Source: Candidatus Rifleibacteriota bacterium (GTDB taxonomy: Bacteria > Muiribacteriota > Ozemobacteria > Ozemobacterales > Ozemobacteraceae). Taken from it: a stretch of 14,753 nt of DNA. A program made the position numbers and the translations under genes. The stretch's first letter is position 1. The number at the start of each line of letters is the position of its first letter. The notes under the pieces are model-generated. The model was not told the DNA's origin. It made no database searches and was given only the letters and a program-made list of their open reading frames with translations. Positions 1 to 7,638 of the stretch are shown piece after piece. Location of the stretch: contig JAQUZA010000030.1 of NCBI GenBank assembly GCA_028691595.1, positions 1-14,753 on the forward strand, given 5' to 3'.

Positions 1-29
1 GGTTTAAACAAATCTGAGGGTATAGTCAA

Positions 30-887
30 CTACTTTAGTAACTGAGGCTTGGTGCCAACTCCCGATGAGGTAGCTTTGGGGGGCGGAATCTTGACCTGCG
101 GGCCCTTGAGGCCATTTTCTGAGCCCTGACCCGTTGTCGCAGCTGTGGCTGTTTTTGCCGGTTCCTCAATACTGTAGAGAGCCTTTTTGATTTTTGCCGG
201 GCAGATAAAAAGTTCGTGAACTCTTGGTATAAGAGTGTAAACAACTATGGCTGAACTCCAGAGAAGCATCATTGTAAGATCCTGTGCCGGGTCGTTGCCT
301 AAAGAGGTTGCCAGGGTAATTACCGAATCAAGCCATAGAGAGGGCAAAAGCATTCTTATGGCAACGGCAGATGCAACAGCAGTGAAAATATTGCCGTCAG
401 ACTGTAGTGCCGGAGTGTAAGAATCTATCGTTCTAAGTGGAAATGCGTAGTAGACCCGACTCCAGAATGCAAATGACCAGGAATCATCACTTAAACCTCT
501 TAGCTGGTTATAGACAGGGTGCTGTCTGCTATGGTCGAATTTTCTGCGTGACCACGCCAGGGCAAAAAAAGATACCAGTATTTGAGATGCCCAGGTAAGA
601 AGGAATGCCCAGACAAAGCCCTTAAGAACAAGAAGAATGGCAAAAATTATAATAGAGGGTACACCTGCTGCCATAAAAATGAAGGCACCAAGAAAAAATG
701 CCGGGTATGCCCACATTGGCAAAAATTCAGCCGATATGGCCAGACTGGTAAGAAAATTTTTGATCCCTGTCTTCGACGAAAGGTCAGGCTGTGTGTCTCC
801 GGCAAAATTGAAAAATGCCGCAATGGCCGCCAGGGCGACAATAAAGCTGAGATACCTGATTAGAATCTGACGATTGTAGTTCCACAT
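30..887 (-). CDS. Polytopic inner-membrane protein, possible VTT/DedA-like domain
   Basis: A 285-residue integral membrane protein. Hydrophobic segments lie near residues 10-28, 58-75, 76-94, 95-112, 164-188 and 205-222. The stretch around residues 70-113 (a Gly-Val-Pro-Ser turn, two long hydrophobic helices, then a Trp-Ser-Arg-Arg end) and the later Ser-Arg-x7-Pro-Leu-Arg stretch near 143-152, followed by another helix, resemble the general plan of VTT (DedA/TVP38) membrane proteins. I cannot match a diagnostic signature, so the family is tentative and no substrate can be named. The C-terminal tail from about residue 240 is polar, rich in Thr, Gly, Pro and Lys, and probably disordered and cytoplasmic. 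The gene is divergent from the STAS gene, and its ATG at 885-887 has no convincing Shine-Dalgarno sequence upstream. The stop codon is at 30-32. The ORF is solid; the family call is weak. Confidence 0.75.
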   Translation of the reverse strand: MWNYNRQILIRYLSFIVALAAIAAFFNFAGDTQPDLSSKTGIKNFLTSLAISAEFLPMWAYPAFFLGAFIFMAAGVPSIIIFAILLVLKGFVWAFLLTWASQILVSFFALAWSRRKFDHSRQHPVYNQLRGLSDDSWSFAFWSRVYYAFPLRTIDSYTPALQSDGNIFTAVASAVAIRMLLPSLWLDSVITLATSLGNDPAQDLTMMLLWSSAIVVYTLIPRVHELFICPAKIKKALYSIEEPAKTATAATTGQGSENGLKGPQVKIPPPKATSSGVGTKPQLLK

Positions 888-1066
888 GAGCAGAGCAATA
901 TATTCAGGGTTTAAGAAAAAGCAAGGGTCTGGTTTGAATTATCAATTATTTTGCTTGTTGTTTATCGCAAACATTTGTGTTAGTGTAGTTCAGGTAATGT
1001 ATCTTTCTCAGGGCATAGATGCTCAGGAGAGAGAGCTCAAGTCTCCGAGGAGCCTAATAAACGATT
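888..1066 (+). promoter_or_regulatory. Divergent intergenic region with candidate promoter for the STAS-GGDEF operon
   Basis: This 179-nt stretch separates the divergent membrane-protein and STAS genes. For the plus strand, a possible promoter is TTGTTT at 958-963, a 17-nt spacer, and TAGTGT at 981-986 preceded by an extended -10 TG at 978-979. The -10 hexamer is poor, so this is tentative. GAGGAG at 1047-1052 is the likely ribosome-binding site for the STAS gene, although 14 nt to the ATG is long. For the minus strand, TTGCTT-N16-TATATT (TATATT at 897-902) would start transcription almost at the membrane-protein ATG. A 71-codon ORF crosses this region but is not convincing as a gene. Confidence 0.35.
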
Positions 1067-1417
1067 ATGTCAGAAGAATTTTCCCTTACGCATCAGGTTG
1101 ATGGGCCGGTGCTGGTAATCAGAACCAAGGGTTATCTCAACGATCTTGGTGCTGAACAGGTTGATGAGATCTGCTCTGAAAATCTCGAAAAATCAATAAA
1201 CAAAATTGTCATCAATCTTGAGCAGTCTCCTCTCATCAACAGTATTGGCATATCAATTTTAATCGGTGTTATTGAAGCTATTGAAGAGTCTGGCGGGGCT
1301 CTGGCTTTTACCAACCTGACCCCTACCAACCGCAAGACATTCGAAATGATGGGCTTGCTGCAATTTGCAGAACCCTTTGACAAAGAGGAAGAGGCCGTAG
1401 CCAAGTATAAAGGTTAA
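1067..1417 (+). CDS. STAS-domain anti-sigma factor antagonist (SpoIIAA/RsbV-like)
   Basis: A 116-residue single-domain STAS protein, the usual size of SpoIIAA/RsbV antagonists. The fold signs are clear: a first beta strand (residues 14-20), a helix with Leu-Asn-Asp-Leu at 24-27, a Lys-Ile-Val-Ile-Asn strand (46-50), then Asn58-Ser59-Ile60-Gly61 followed by a hydrophobic helix (62-72). In this family the loop is normally Asp-Ser-x-Gly. Its Ser is phosphorylated by an RsbW/SpoIIAB kinase and dephosphorylated by a SpoIIE/PP2C phosphatase, and the unphosphorylated form binds the kinase or anti-sigma factor. Ser59 sits at that site, but the preceding Asp is Asn here. The gene is 6 nt upstream of the diguanylate cyclase gene, so the two are almost certainly co-transcribed. 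A SpoIIE-type phosphatase is encoded about 2.4 kb downstream on the other strand and is a plausible partner. No RsbW-type kinase is visible. Confidence 0.9.
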   Translation: MSEEFSLTHQVDGPVLVIRTKGYLNDLGAEQVDEICSENLEKSINKIVINLEQSPLINSIGISILIGVIEAIEESGGALAFTNLTPTNRKTFEMMGLLQFAEPFDKEEEAVAKYKG

Positions 1418-1423
1418 TCTTGC

Positions 1424-3004
1424 ATGTCTGAATCAGAACAGACACCTTCAGCAGAACAGAAAATGCAGCAGCAGGTGCTGCGCTATGAGTATGTTCTCGA
1501 AGCTCTTAGTGACATCGGAGACGAACTCTGCCGGGTCAGCAGTTTTGATGCCCAGCTGAAGTCTTTGTTGCACCTGTTGCTCGGCACCCTTGGGGTACGT
1601 AAGGGTGGTATATTTCTATTCGATAACTATAACAAAAAGGTTTCCATGCGTTGTTCCTGGAAACTTGTTCATAAGACCTTTGACTATGATATCCCACAAG
1701 ATGAAGTGGCCGGTCTTGAGGCCGATTCTGACGAAATAACCTATCGTGCTTCTGAATTCAAGTATCTGAGGGGTGTTCTCGAGGCTTTTTCCGAAGATAA
1801 ACTCGATTGTATTTCGATTCTTAAAGTTCGCGAAAAGCTTATTGGCTGCCTTGTGGTTGGCCATAAGCTCAAAGAAGTTCCCCTTTCTGACAAAGAGGTC
1901 AGTTTTTTAAAAACTCTGTCGCGCAATATTTCGGTTGCGATCAATAATTTTCTGCTGCTTTCTGAGCTGAGAGAAGCGAACGTTCGCCTTGATGAAAAGA
2001 TCCAGGAAGTCAGCATCCTTTATCAGGCATCCCAGATGATTTCCTCAGAACTGCAGCTGCAGGCATTGCTTGACATGGCCATGAGCGCAATTTCAGAAAT
2101 TACCGACATCGAACGCGGTACAACCTGGCTGTTTGACGAAGAACATCGTCAGTTCAATCTTATGAGTCACCTCGGTGATGCAAGCAAACTTCCCGAAAAC
2201 CTCGCCCTCGATGACTCAGATATTCTGCAGATCGCCCAGGAAAAGAAAGAATCATTCGAATATGAAAAAGGCAAGAGTCTTCCACTTGAACTGAAGAGAC
2301 TTGACGAGAAGGTATTTGGTGAAGCTTTCGTCGTGGTGCCGATTTTGAATCAGGGCGAATTTCTTGGGCTCCTGCATCTTTGCGCCACGGCTGGTGCCAA
2401 CGGTTTTACCTCACGCGACATCAGACTTATCAAAGTTTTTGCCGTTCAGCTTGGTGCTGCCGTTAAGAATGCCCAGCTTTATGAGCAGGCCATCACAGAT
2501 GGCATGACCAAACTCTATCTGCATCGTTATTTTAAACAACGTTTGCTCGATGAAATAAAGCGTGCTGCCAGGTTTAAGCGCAACCTTGCCCTTATAATGG
2601 TCGATATAGACCATTTTAAACTCTTAAACGACAATTATGGTCATCAAACCGGCGATGAAGTTTTGAAGCATGTCGCCTCGATTCTGCGCCGGGCCGTGCG
2701 CACTCACGATCTGCCAGTAAGATATGGTGGTGAAGAGTTTGCTCTGGTTCTTCCTGAAACCGAGATGACAGGTGCAGTAGCCGTTGCTGAACGCATCAGG
2801 CGCTCCATTGAAAATGACTATCTTGAAGTCAGCGGCGTTGTTTTAAAAATAAGCGCCAGTTTTGGGGTTTCGGTGTTTCCTGACTGTGCCGATGACATGG
2901 ATTCTTTGATCAAAGCCGCAGACGTATCGCTTTACTGGTCAAAAGAGCATGGTCGAAATCAGGTTACTGCCGCTCCGGCCAGATCTGCCCGCGAACAGGA
3001 CTGA
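1424..3004 (+). CDS. GAF-GAF-GGDEF diguanylate cyclase
   Basis: A 526-residue soluble protein predicted to make cyclic di-GMP from two GTP. Two GAF-like sensor modules (about residues 20-177 and 200-350) are joined by a helical, probably coiled-coil linker near 178-200. The GGDEF domain spans about 355-515. It has Asp-x-x-Thr-x-Leu at 359-364, Asp394-Ile-Asp396-x-Phe-Lys (metal and GTP binding), Asn402-Asp403 and the active-site GGEEF at 435-439. The inhibitory I-site RxxD (Arg426-Thr-His-Asp429) lies five residues before GGEEF, so product feedback inhibition is expected. All key catalytic residues are present, so the enzyme should be active. There is no membrane segment, so the GAF modules should sense a cytoplasmic ligand or protein. 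The start ATG is 6 nt after the STAS stop, and an AAAGG sequence overlapping the end of the STAS gene can serve as ribosome-binding site. The operon context suggests that STAS status and c-di-GMP output are linked. Confidence 0.95.
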   Translation: MSESEQTPSAEQKMQQQVLRYEYVLEALSDIGDELCRVSSFDAQLKSLLHLLLGTLGVRKGGIFLFDNYNKKVSMRCSWKLVHKTFDYDIPQDEVAGLEADSDEITYRASEFKYLRGVLEAFSEDKLDCISILKVREKLIGCLVVGHKLKEVPLSDKEVSFLKTLSRNISVAINNFLLLSELREANVRLDEKIQEVSILYQASQMISSELQLQALLDMAMSAISEITDIERGTTWLFDEEHRQFNLMSHLGDASKLPENLALDDSDILQIAQEKKESFEYEKGKSLPLELKRLDEKVFGEAFVVVPILNQGEFLGLLHLCATAGANGFTSRDIRLIKVFAVQLGAAVKNAQLYEQAITDGMTKLYLHRYFKQRLLDEIKRAARFKRNLALIMVDIDHFKLLNDNYGHQTGDEVLKHVASILRRAVRTHDLPVRYGGEEFALVLPETEMTGAVAVAERIRRSIENDYLEVSGVVLKISASFGVSVFPDCADDMDSLIKAADVSLYWSKEHGRNQVTAAPARSAREQD

Positions 3005-3189
3005 CCTGAGATTTAAGAAAGCTTTAGCGCGGGCTTATCTGCCATATATGTGCCATTCATTTTTGGCCATTGGTTTCAGGTAGAAAAGCTCTGATGCCCA
3101 AAATAGCAATAATGGCCCATATATCTGGCTAAGCTGACATCATTTAACCTGGTTGATAAAAGATGTTTCCAGGCTTCGCTGGCGGGGGG
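3005..3189. repeat. Convergent intergenic region with long nested inverted repeat
   Basis: Between the 3' ends of the diguanylate cyclase and methyltransferase genes, ATATATGTGCCATT at 3044-3057 is complementary at 13 of 14 positions to AATGGCCCATATAT at 3111-3124. The pairing can be extended outward by GCTTA (3033-3037 region) against TAAGC (3130-3134). Inside it, 3059-3070 (ATTTTTGGCCAT) pairs imperfectly with 3094-3104 (ATGCCCAAAAT), leaving a loop of about 23 nt. A smaller pair, CCTGG 3148-3152 and CCAGG 3169-3173, lies beside it. There is no canonical GC-rich hairpin plus T-tract, so an ordinary intrinsic terminator is not obvious. The structure could act as a bidirectional transcription end or RNA stabiliser, or be a degenerate small mobile element. 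Its function is unknown. Confidence 0.5.
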
Positions 3190-3849
3190 TCAGCTCACTG
3201 CACGCACTTTGCGCAACAGCATGATCTTGCTGCGCTTTGGCGTAATTTCATTTTTTACAGCCTGCCAGCCGTTTTCTTCAAGGGCTGCCAGCTCGTCTTC
3301 ACGATAGGGGCGAACCCGCATACCTTTGTGTGTACCTTTGACAAAAATTATCGAGCCATCATCAGTGATAATAGCATTATTATCGCCAGCAAACTCAGAA
3401 AAGCTGTCCATGGTCAGAAGCATTACCCCTTCTGGTTTCAAAACTCTGAAAGCCTCATCGATTGCCTGTTTAAAACTTTCCTGGTCAAGATGATCAAAAA
3501 GATGGTGAGCGAGAATACCATCGATGCTTTCAGAGGCAACGGGCAGAGCTCTTGCGTCACCTGTTAAGACCAGGCCTTTTAATTCTTCTTCGAAAAAATT
3601 GTTTTTCATTACTCTGGCGGCCTTGAAAGAAAGATCAAGACCGATGATGTTAAAACCGACCTGGCTCAGATAAAGACTGTTTCGGCCTTCACCACAACCT
3701 AGATCCAGGATCAGCCCGTGTCTGGGCACGTAGCCAAACAGATGCTGAACAAGCTTCGCCGAAGGGGCGATCATACCGTGATATTTTAAAAAACGGTTCC
3801 AGGTTTTATCCCAGTAGGTGCGGGCTTGTGTTTCTATTTGACTGTTCAT
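3190..3849 (-). CDS. Class I SAM-dependent methyltransferase
   Basis: A 219-residue cytoplasmic protein with a clear Rossmann-type methyltransferase core. Motif I, which binds S-adenosylmethionine, is Ile-Leu-Asp-Leu-Gly-Cys-Gly-Glu-Gly at 47-55. The acidic end of strand 2 is Gly-Leu-Asp-Leu-Ser at 70-74, the Gly-Asp-Ala-Arg loop is at 97-100, and the strand 4 region Asp-Gly-Ile-Leu-Ala-His-His is at 110-116. The post-core Ala-Phe-Arg-Val-Leu-Lys-Pro-Glu-Gly is at 133-141. This resembles Methyltransf_11/25 and TehB-like small-molecule methyltransferases. The substrate cannot be deduced. The N-terminal Tyr-Trp-Asp-Lys-Thr-Trp (12-17) is a common SAM-site lid in such enzymes. Its ATG overlaps the TGA of the upstream phosphatase gene by 4 nt (ATGA at 3846-3849), implying translational coupling. 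It is the last gene of the YchF-like/phosphatase/methyltransferase operon. Confidence 0.9.
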   Translation of the reverse strand: MNSQIETQARTYWDKTWNRFLKYHGMIAPSAKLVQHLFGYVPRHGLILDLGCGEGRNSLYLSQVGFNIIGLDLSFKAARVMKNNFFEEELKGLVLTGDARALPVASESIDGILAHHLFDHLDQESFKQAIDEAFRVLKPEGVMLLTMDSFSEFAGDNNAIITDDGSIIFVKGTHKGMRVRPYREDELAALEENGWQAVKNEITPKRSKIMLLRKVRAVS

Positions 3850-6497
3850 CCGGCGCTCCCGTTATACTCAACCGTAACTGCGGTAATGTCGTCATGCTGT
3901 ACCGCCAGTCGCGAAAACTCCTGTATTTCTTTTAACAGGTCATCAGCAGGGTTTTTGCCTCTAGGTCGGGCAAGAAACCTTTTAAGGCGACTTTCGCCAA
4001 ACTCGTTTTCATCTGTATCACGAGCTTCAGTAACCCCGTCAGTGTAGAGAAGAAGCAGGTCGCCAGCAGAGAGGCTGAATGTGATTGTCTGATACTCGTA
4101 GTCTTCTAGAATCCCGAGCGGGAGACATTTGACCGTCTTTTCACGCAAAACGAGATCGTGTCCCCGGCCGCTGGAGACAAAAGCCGGGTTGTGCCCGGCA
4201 CTTGCAAGTTCAACACTTCCGGTGACCGAATCTATTATAACGTACATTGCCGTAATAAAACGATCGTTGGTAATATTTTTGGCAATGATCCTGTTTGCCC
4301 TGGTAAGAACTTCACCCGCTGATAAATTTTCTAACTCCATGGTGGAGAGAGTTGTTTTGAAAACCGTCATAATGATTGCCGCCGGCACATTTTTACCAGA
4401 AGCATCGGCAATGACCACTCCGAGACGGTTTTTGCCAAGGTCAAAAAAATCAAAATAGTCTCCACCAACTTCAGCAGCTGGTTTGTTGATGTGGTTGATT
4501 TTCATCCCAGAGATGACGGGTATGGTCTGGGGAAGCAGGTTTTCCTGGATTTCGCGGGCCATATTCAGCTGGTCATCAATCAGCTTTTTCTGGTCGTATT
4601 CCTGCAACAGTGAGTCTGTTTCTATAATTGAAGCAATCTGGCTGGCAATAATCTGAATAAAGAAGATTTCCTGCCACGAAAGTTTGATTGCCGGGTCAAG
4701 GAAATAAACGAACAGCAGACCCCGGACATTCTGCTTTTCATCTTCGTTTTTCCCGGGCACGTTTAGGAACTCTGTTACCAGGCTTCCGCACAAACCTTTT
4801 TCGAAATCTCTGCTGGCCAGAATGGGGTTTTGACTTATAGGAGGTGGCGAATATACGGGTTGAAAGAAACTGGCATCATCGACCCCCGTCTTTATGCCCG
4901 AACTGTTGTCGAAATACCAGCCGGTAAGCCCGAGCTCAAGGGGTATCCTTTCTTCGGTCGACTGGAGCGGATCTTCGTGGTTATAACCAACCGAGCTGCA
5001 ATACGCCATGAATTCATTACTCTGCTTAAAATTGTCGCTGAATTCAGGGTCGCCAAGTCTGGTAAAATATTGTTTGTTTGTATCAGGATCAGTCTGAACC
5101 ACCATCGTTTTTACCAGGTCGATCTTGGGGCATTGGGCAATCAGTTGCTGCAGAACAAGCCCAACCGCCTTTTCAAGGCGTTCAGTCGGAGAATCTACCC
5201 TGGTCTCGGTTTCATGAAGTTCGCGGTAAACCTGAGTAAGGCTGTGAATTGATTCAAGATAATTACGGTTTACCTCGGCCTGCAGGTTGAGTCTTTCGGC
5301 CATCAGCTGGAAGGTTTTTCCAAGGGTGTCAATCTCTTCTATATCTGAGGCCGGAACTTGCAGTGCCTCGTTTCCTAGTCTGAAGTTTGAAATTTCATTG
5401 CTGAGCTTTTTAAGGGGCCCACCCACCGCCCTTGGAAAGACTATACTCATGTAAAGGCCAGCCAGCAGAACGATTGCCAGAAAAGCCAGTATCAGACGAT
5501 AGTTGCGGCTGGCGTGGCCCATAAGTTCATCAGAAATAAGAAAGATACGATTCCAGAAAAATTCTGCTTCTGCTGCAGCGCTGGCAACTCCCTGTTGTTT
5601 TAACTCTGTCAGGCTTGCCTGTAACCTATGAATCTGGTCTTCTGTCTCGAGCAGGTCGCTTTCGGGTGCCTCTAGAATGTTGCGTAGCTTGATGAAGGAT
5701 TCAAAAAAGCCTTTAACCTTGCCTTCTACCTGGGTGAGAACCCGTCTGTGCAGGGTTGTTGAACTTTCTTTTACGGAGTTTTCAAGAAGAAAGATGATAG
5801 CTCTCAGGCGGCTTTCAACTCGTGAAGCTGAAGATTTTGCGGGTTTCTTTGATGGCTCCTTTTCTTTTCTCAGGCTGAGGTAGAGGGCAACTTCAGTTTC
5901 TGCAAGAATCAAATCTTTCTCGATGCGCGAAATTTTGTCCATAAGTGATGAAGTGTTGCCAAGTGAAGCCTGAAAATCCGGGTTTTTGAGCGTGGTATTC
6001 AGGTCTACCATCATGCTTTTAAAGCGATCGAGCAGACTGACAACGTCAGAGCGCAGACCTTCAGCGGCCTTAGAGCGCCGGTCGGCGTTTTTCCGTAGCA
6101 GGCGGTTGCGACTTCGTGTCAGAAGGTCGAACGAGGCGAGCTGGCGATTAAAATTAGCAAAGAGTAATTTGATGCTCTTTATGCTCTCGCTTCTTTGTGG
6201 GTCGACGATTAAAGCTTCAATTTTGCTGATAATCTGCTCTATCTCAAGTGTTTTGGCGCTATTGTCGGTGTCTGAGTCTGTCGGGCCAGTTTTGAGACTC
6301 TCGGTGACAATTTCTCCAAGCTGCGTCCAGCGGCCTGCCAGACGCTCATATGACCTGGCGATGGTAATATTGACCGGAAGAATCTTTGTAACAAACCCTT
6401 CGATGTCCCAGTAAGACATCGAGGTCAGGCCCATGAAAATGAGAATAACCGCCAGCACGGTAAAAATACCCCTGGCCAGTCGCCGTTGCAGGCTCAT
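3846..6497 (-). CDS. Membrane HAMP/SpoIIE PP2C-type serine phosphatase (RsbU-like)
   Basis: An 883-residue transmembrane phosphatase. TM1 is at about 9-28. A helical extracytoplasmic region (about 31-330) is rich in charged heptad-like helices. TM2 (333-354) is followed by a HAMP linker (about 355-408), a coiled coil, a degenerate GAF-like region (about 430-625) and a C-terminal SpoIIE domain (about 645-880). The SpoIIE signature is intact: Met-Ala-Arg-Glu-Ile-Gln-x-x-Leu-Leu-Pro at 646-656, Glu-Val-Gly-Gly-Asp-Tyr-Phe-Asp at 676-683 (metal Asp680), Ile-Ala-Asp-Ala-Ser-Gly-Lys at 696-702 (Asp698), Tyr-Thr-Asp-Gly-Val-Thr-Glu-Ala at 818-825 and Asp-Asp at 869-870. Members dephosphorylate STAS antagonists in response to a signal, here probably an envelope or external cue relayed through HAMP. 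The gene is 21 nt downstream of the YchF-like gene, with only a weak GAG ribosome-binding site, and overlaps the methyltransferase gene. The STAS protein encoded at 1067-1417 is the nearest candidate substrate. Confidence 0.93.
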   Translation of the reverse strand: MSLQRRLARGIFTVLAVILIFMGLTSMSYWDIEGFVTKILPVNITIARSYERLAGRWTQLGEIVTESLKTGPTDSDTDNSAKTLEIEQIISKIEALIVDPQRSESIKSIKLLFANFNRQLASFDLLTRSRNRLLRKNADRRSKAAEGLRSDVVSLLDRFKSMMVDLNTTLKNPDFQASLGNTSSLMDKISRIEKDLILAETEVALYLSLRKEKEPSKKPAKSSASRVESRLRAIIFLLENSVKESSTTLHRRVLTQVEGKVKGFFESFIKLRNILEAPESDLLETEDQIHRLQASLTELKQQGVASAAAEAEFFWNRIFLISDELMGHASRNYRLILAFLAIVLLAGLYMSIVFPRAVGGPLKKLSNEISNFRLGNEALQVPASDIEEIDTLGKTFQLMAERLNLQAEVNRNYLESIHSLTQVYRELHETETRVDSPTERLEKAVGLVLQQLIAQCPKIDLVKTMVVQTDPDTNKQYFTRLGDPEFSDNFKQSNEFMAYCSSVGYNHEDPLQSTEERIPLELGLTGWYFDNSSGIKTGVDDASFFQPVYSPPPISQNPILASRDFEKGLCGSLVTEFLNVPGKNEDEKQNVRGLLFVYFLDPAIKLSWQEIFFIQIIASQIASIIETDSLLQEYDQKKLIDDQLNMAREIQENLLPQTIPVISGMKINHINKPAAEVGGDYFDFFDLGKNRLGVVIADASGKNVPAAIIMTVFKTTLSTMELENLSAGEVLTRANRIIAKNITNDRFITAMYVIIDSVTGSVELASAGHNPAFVSSGRGHDLVLREKTVKCLPLGILEDYEYQTITFSLSAGDLLLLYTDGVTEARDTDENEFGESRLKRFLARPRGKNPADDLLKEIQEFSRLAVQHDDITAVTVEYNGSAG

Positions 6498-6518
6498 CAG
6501 CAGCTCATTTCATTTGAA

Positions 6519-7604
6519 TCAGACGTTGAAGCGGAAGTTGATAATGTCTCCATCCTCGACAATATACTCTTTTCCTTCGAGGCGTGAAAGCCCTGCTGCC
6601 TTGACCCCGGCCATGGAACCTTTGGCGACGAAGTCTTTATAGGCAACGACTTCAGCTCTGATAAAGCCTCGTTCGATGTCGGAATGGATTTTGCCCGCGG
6701 ATTTGTGGGCGGTTGTGCCTCTCTGCAGTGGCCAGGCTCTGACTTCATCTTCACCTACAGTTAAAAAGCTGATGTAATTGAGAAGCCGATAAGCCTCTGA
6801 TATCAGGCGATTGCGACCTGATTCCTTAATTCCGTATTCTTCGAGAAAAATGGCTTCTTCTTCTGGAGAAAGGGCCGAAATTTCCATTTCGGTTGCTGCA
6901 GAAATAAGCATTGGCAACCATTTCCGCTGTTTGCAGGCTTCCTGGAAAGCCGTAGCTAACGGGTCAGAGCTTGATTTAAACTGGTCGTCAGAGCAGTTGC
7001 CAACGAGCAGCAAGGGTTTCTGTGTGAGAAAACGGTAACAGCGCAGACTGTGTTCCTGCTCATCGGTCAGCTCGATGTCTGAGATGAAGCGGTTGTCTTC
7101 GAGCGTCTTCTGAAGGGTTTCCATTAATTCAAGTTCGCGAATCTGCTCAGGCTTTTTGCCTGACTTCATTTCTTTGTTGAGCCGCTCAATCTTGTTGGTA
7201 ACCATCTCGAGGTCACTGAAGATGAATTCAAGGCAAAGTTCTTCGAGATCGGCAACCGGGTCTATTTTATTATGGATGTGAGGGATTTCGTCGCTTGGGA
7301 AAAGGCGGACAACAAGCATGATGGCATCGCATGATCTGATATTTGCGAGAGTTTTGCTTGCAGATTTGCTTTCAGCATTGCTGATACCGGGGATGTCTGT
7401 GAATTCGACGGTGGCAAAGGTTGTTTTTTTAGGCTTGAAAATAGTGGCAAGATGATCGATACGCTCGTCGGGAACTTTTATAATTCCACTGTTTATTTCA
7501 TCTGTCTGGGCAAGATAGTCGCGTGTCTGCGCTTTGGCTCTCGTTGCCATATTAAAAATGCTTGTTTTTCCTGACATGGGCAAGCCGGCTAATCCGATTT
7601 TCAT
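6519..7604 (-). CDS. Divergent YchF-family (Obg/TGS) P-loop NTPase
   Basis: At 361 residues it is almost the length of E. coli YchF. The P-loop Gly7-x4-Gly12-Lys13-Thr14 reads Gly-Leu-Pro-Met-Ser-Gly-Lys-Thr rather than the canonical Asn-Val-Gly-Lys-Ser of YchF. Walker B/G3 is Asp70-Ile-Pro-Gly73. The family-typical Ala-Ile-x-x-Val-Val-Arg (94-100) and Ile-Asp-Pro-Val-Ala-Asp-Leu-Glu (114-121) follow. The G4-equivalent is Asn203-Cys-Ser-Asp206, where canonical YchF has Asn-x-x-Glu, the change that shifts it to ATP. A helical insertion (about 130-190) and a C-terminal TGS domain with Glu-Gly-Lys-Glu-Tyr-Ile-Val-x-Asp-Gly-Asp (343-353) complete the family plan. YchF proteins bind ribosomes and modulate stress responses. 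This looks like a side-branch paralogue, so nucleotide preference and role are uncertain. An AGGAG ribosome-binding site at 7611-7615 supports the start. It is the first gene of the phosphatase operon. Confidence 0.88.
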   Translation of the reverse strand: MKIGLAGLPMSGKTSIFNMATRAKAQTRDYLAQTDEINSGIIKVPDERIDHLATIFKPKKTTFATVEFTDIPGISNAESKSASKTLANIRSCDAIMLVVRLFPSDEIPHIHNKIDPVADLEELCLEFIFSDLEMVTNKIERLNKEMKSGKKPEQIRELELMETLQKTLEDNRFISDIELTDEQEHSLRCYRFLTQKPLLLVGNCSDDQFKSSSDPLATAFQEACKQRKWLPMLISAATEMEISALSPEEEAIFLEEYGIKESGRNRLISEAYRLLNYISFLTVGEDEVRAWPLQRGTTAHKSAGKIHSDIERGFIRAEVVAYKDFVAKGSMAGVKAAGLSRLEGKEYIVEDGDIINFRFNV

Positions 7605-7638
7605 CTGCTGCTCCTGAATGCTTTAAATTTCAGGCTGT

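Noticed and set aside
886..1101. 71-codon plus-strand ORF with a hydrophobic stretch, between the divergent genes
   Set aside because: It starts on the palindromic CATG of the opposite gene, has no ribosome-binding site, overlaps the STAS start by 35 nt in another frame, and covers the only space available for promoters.
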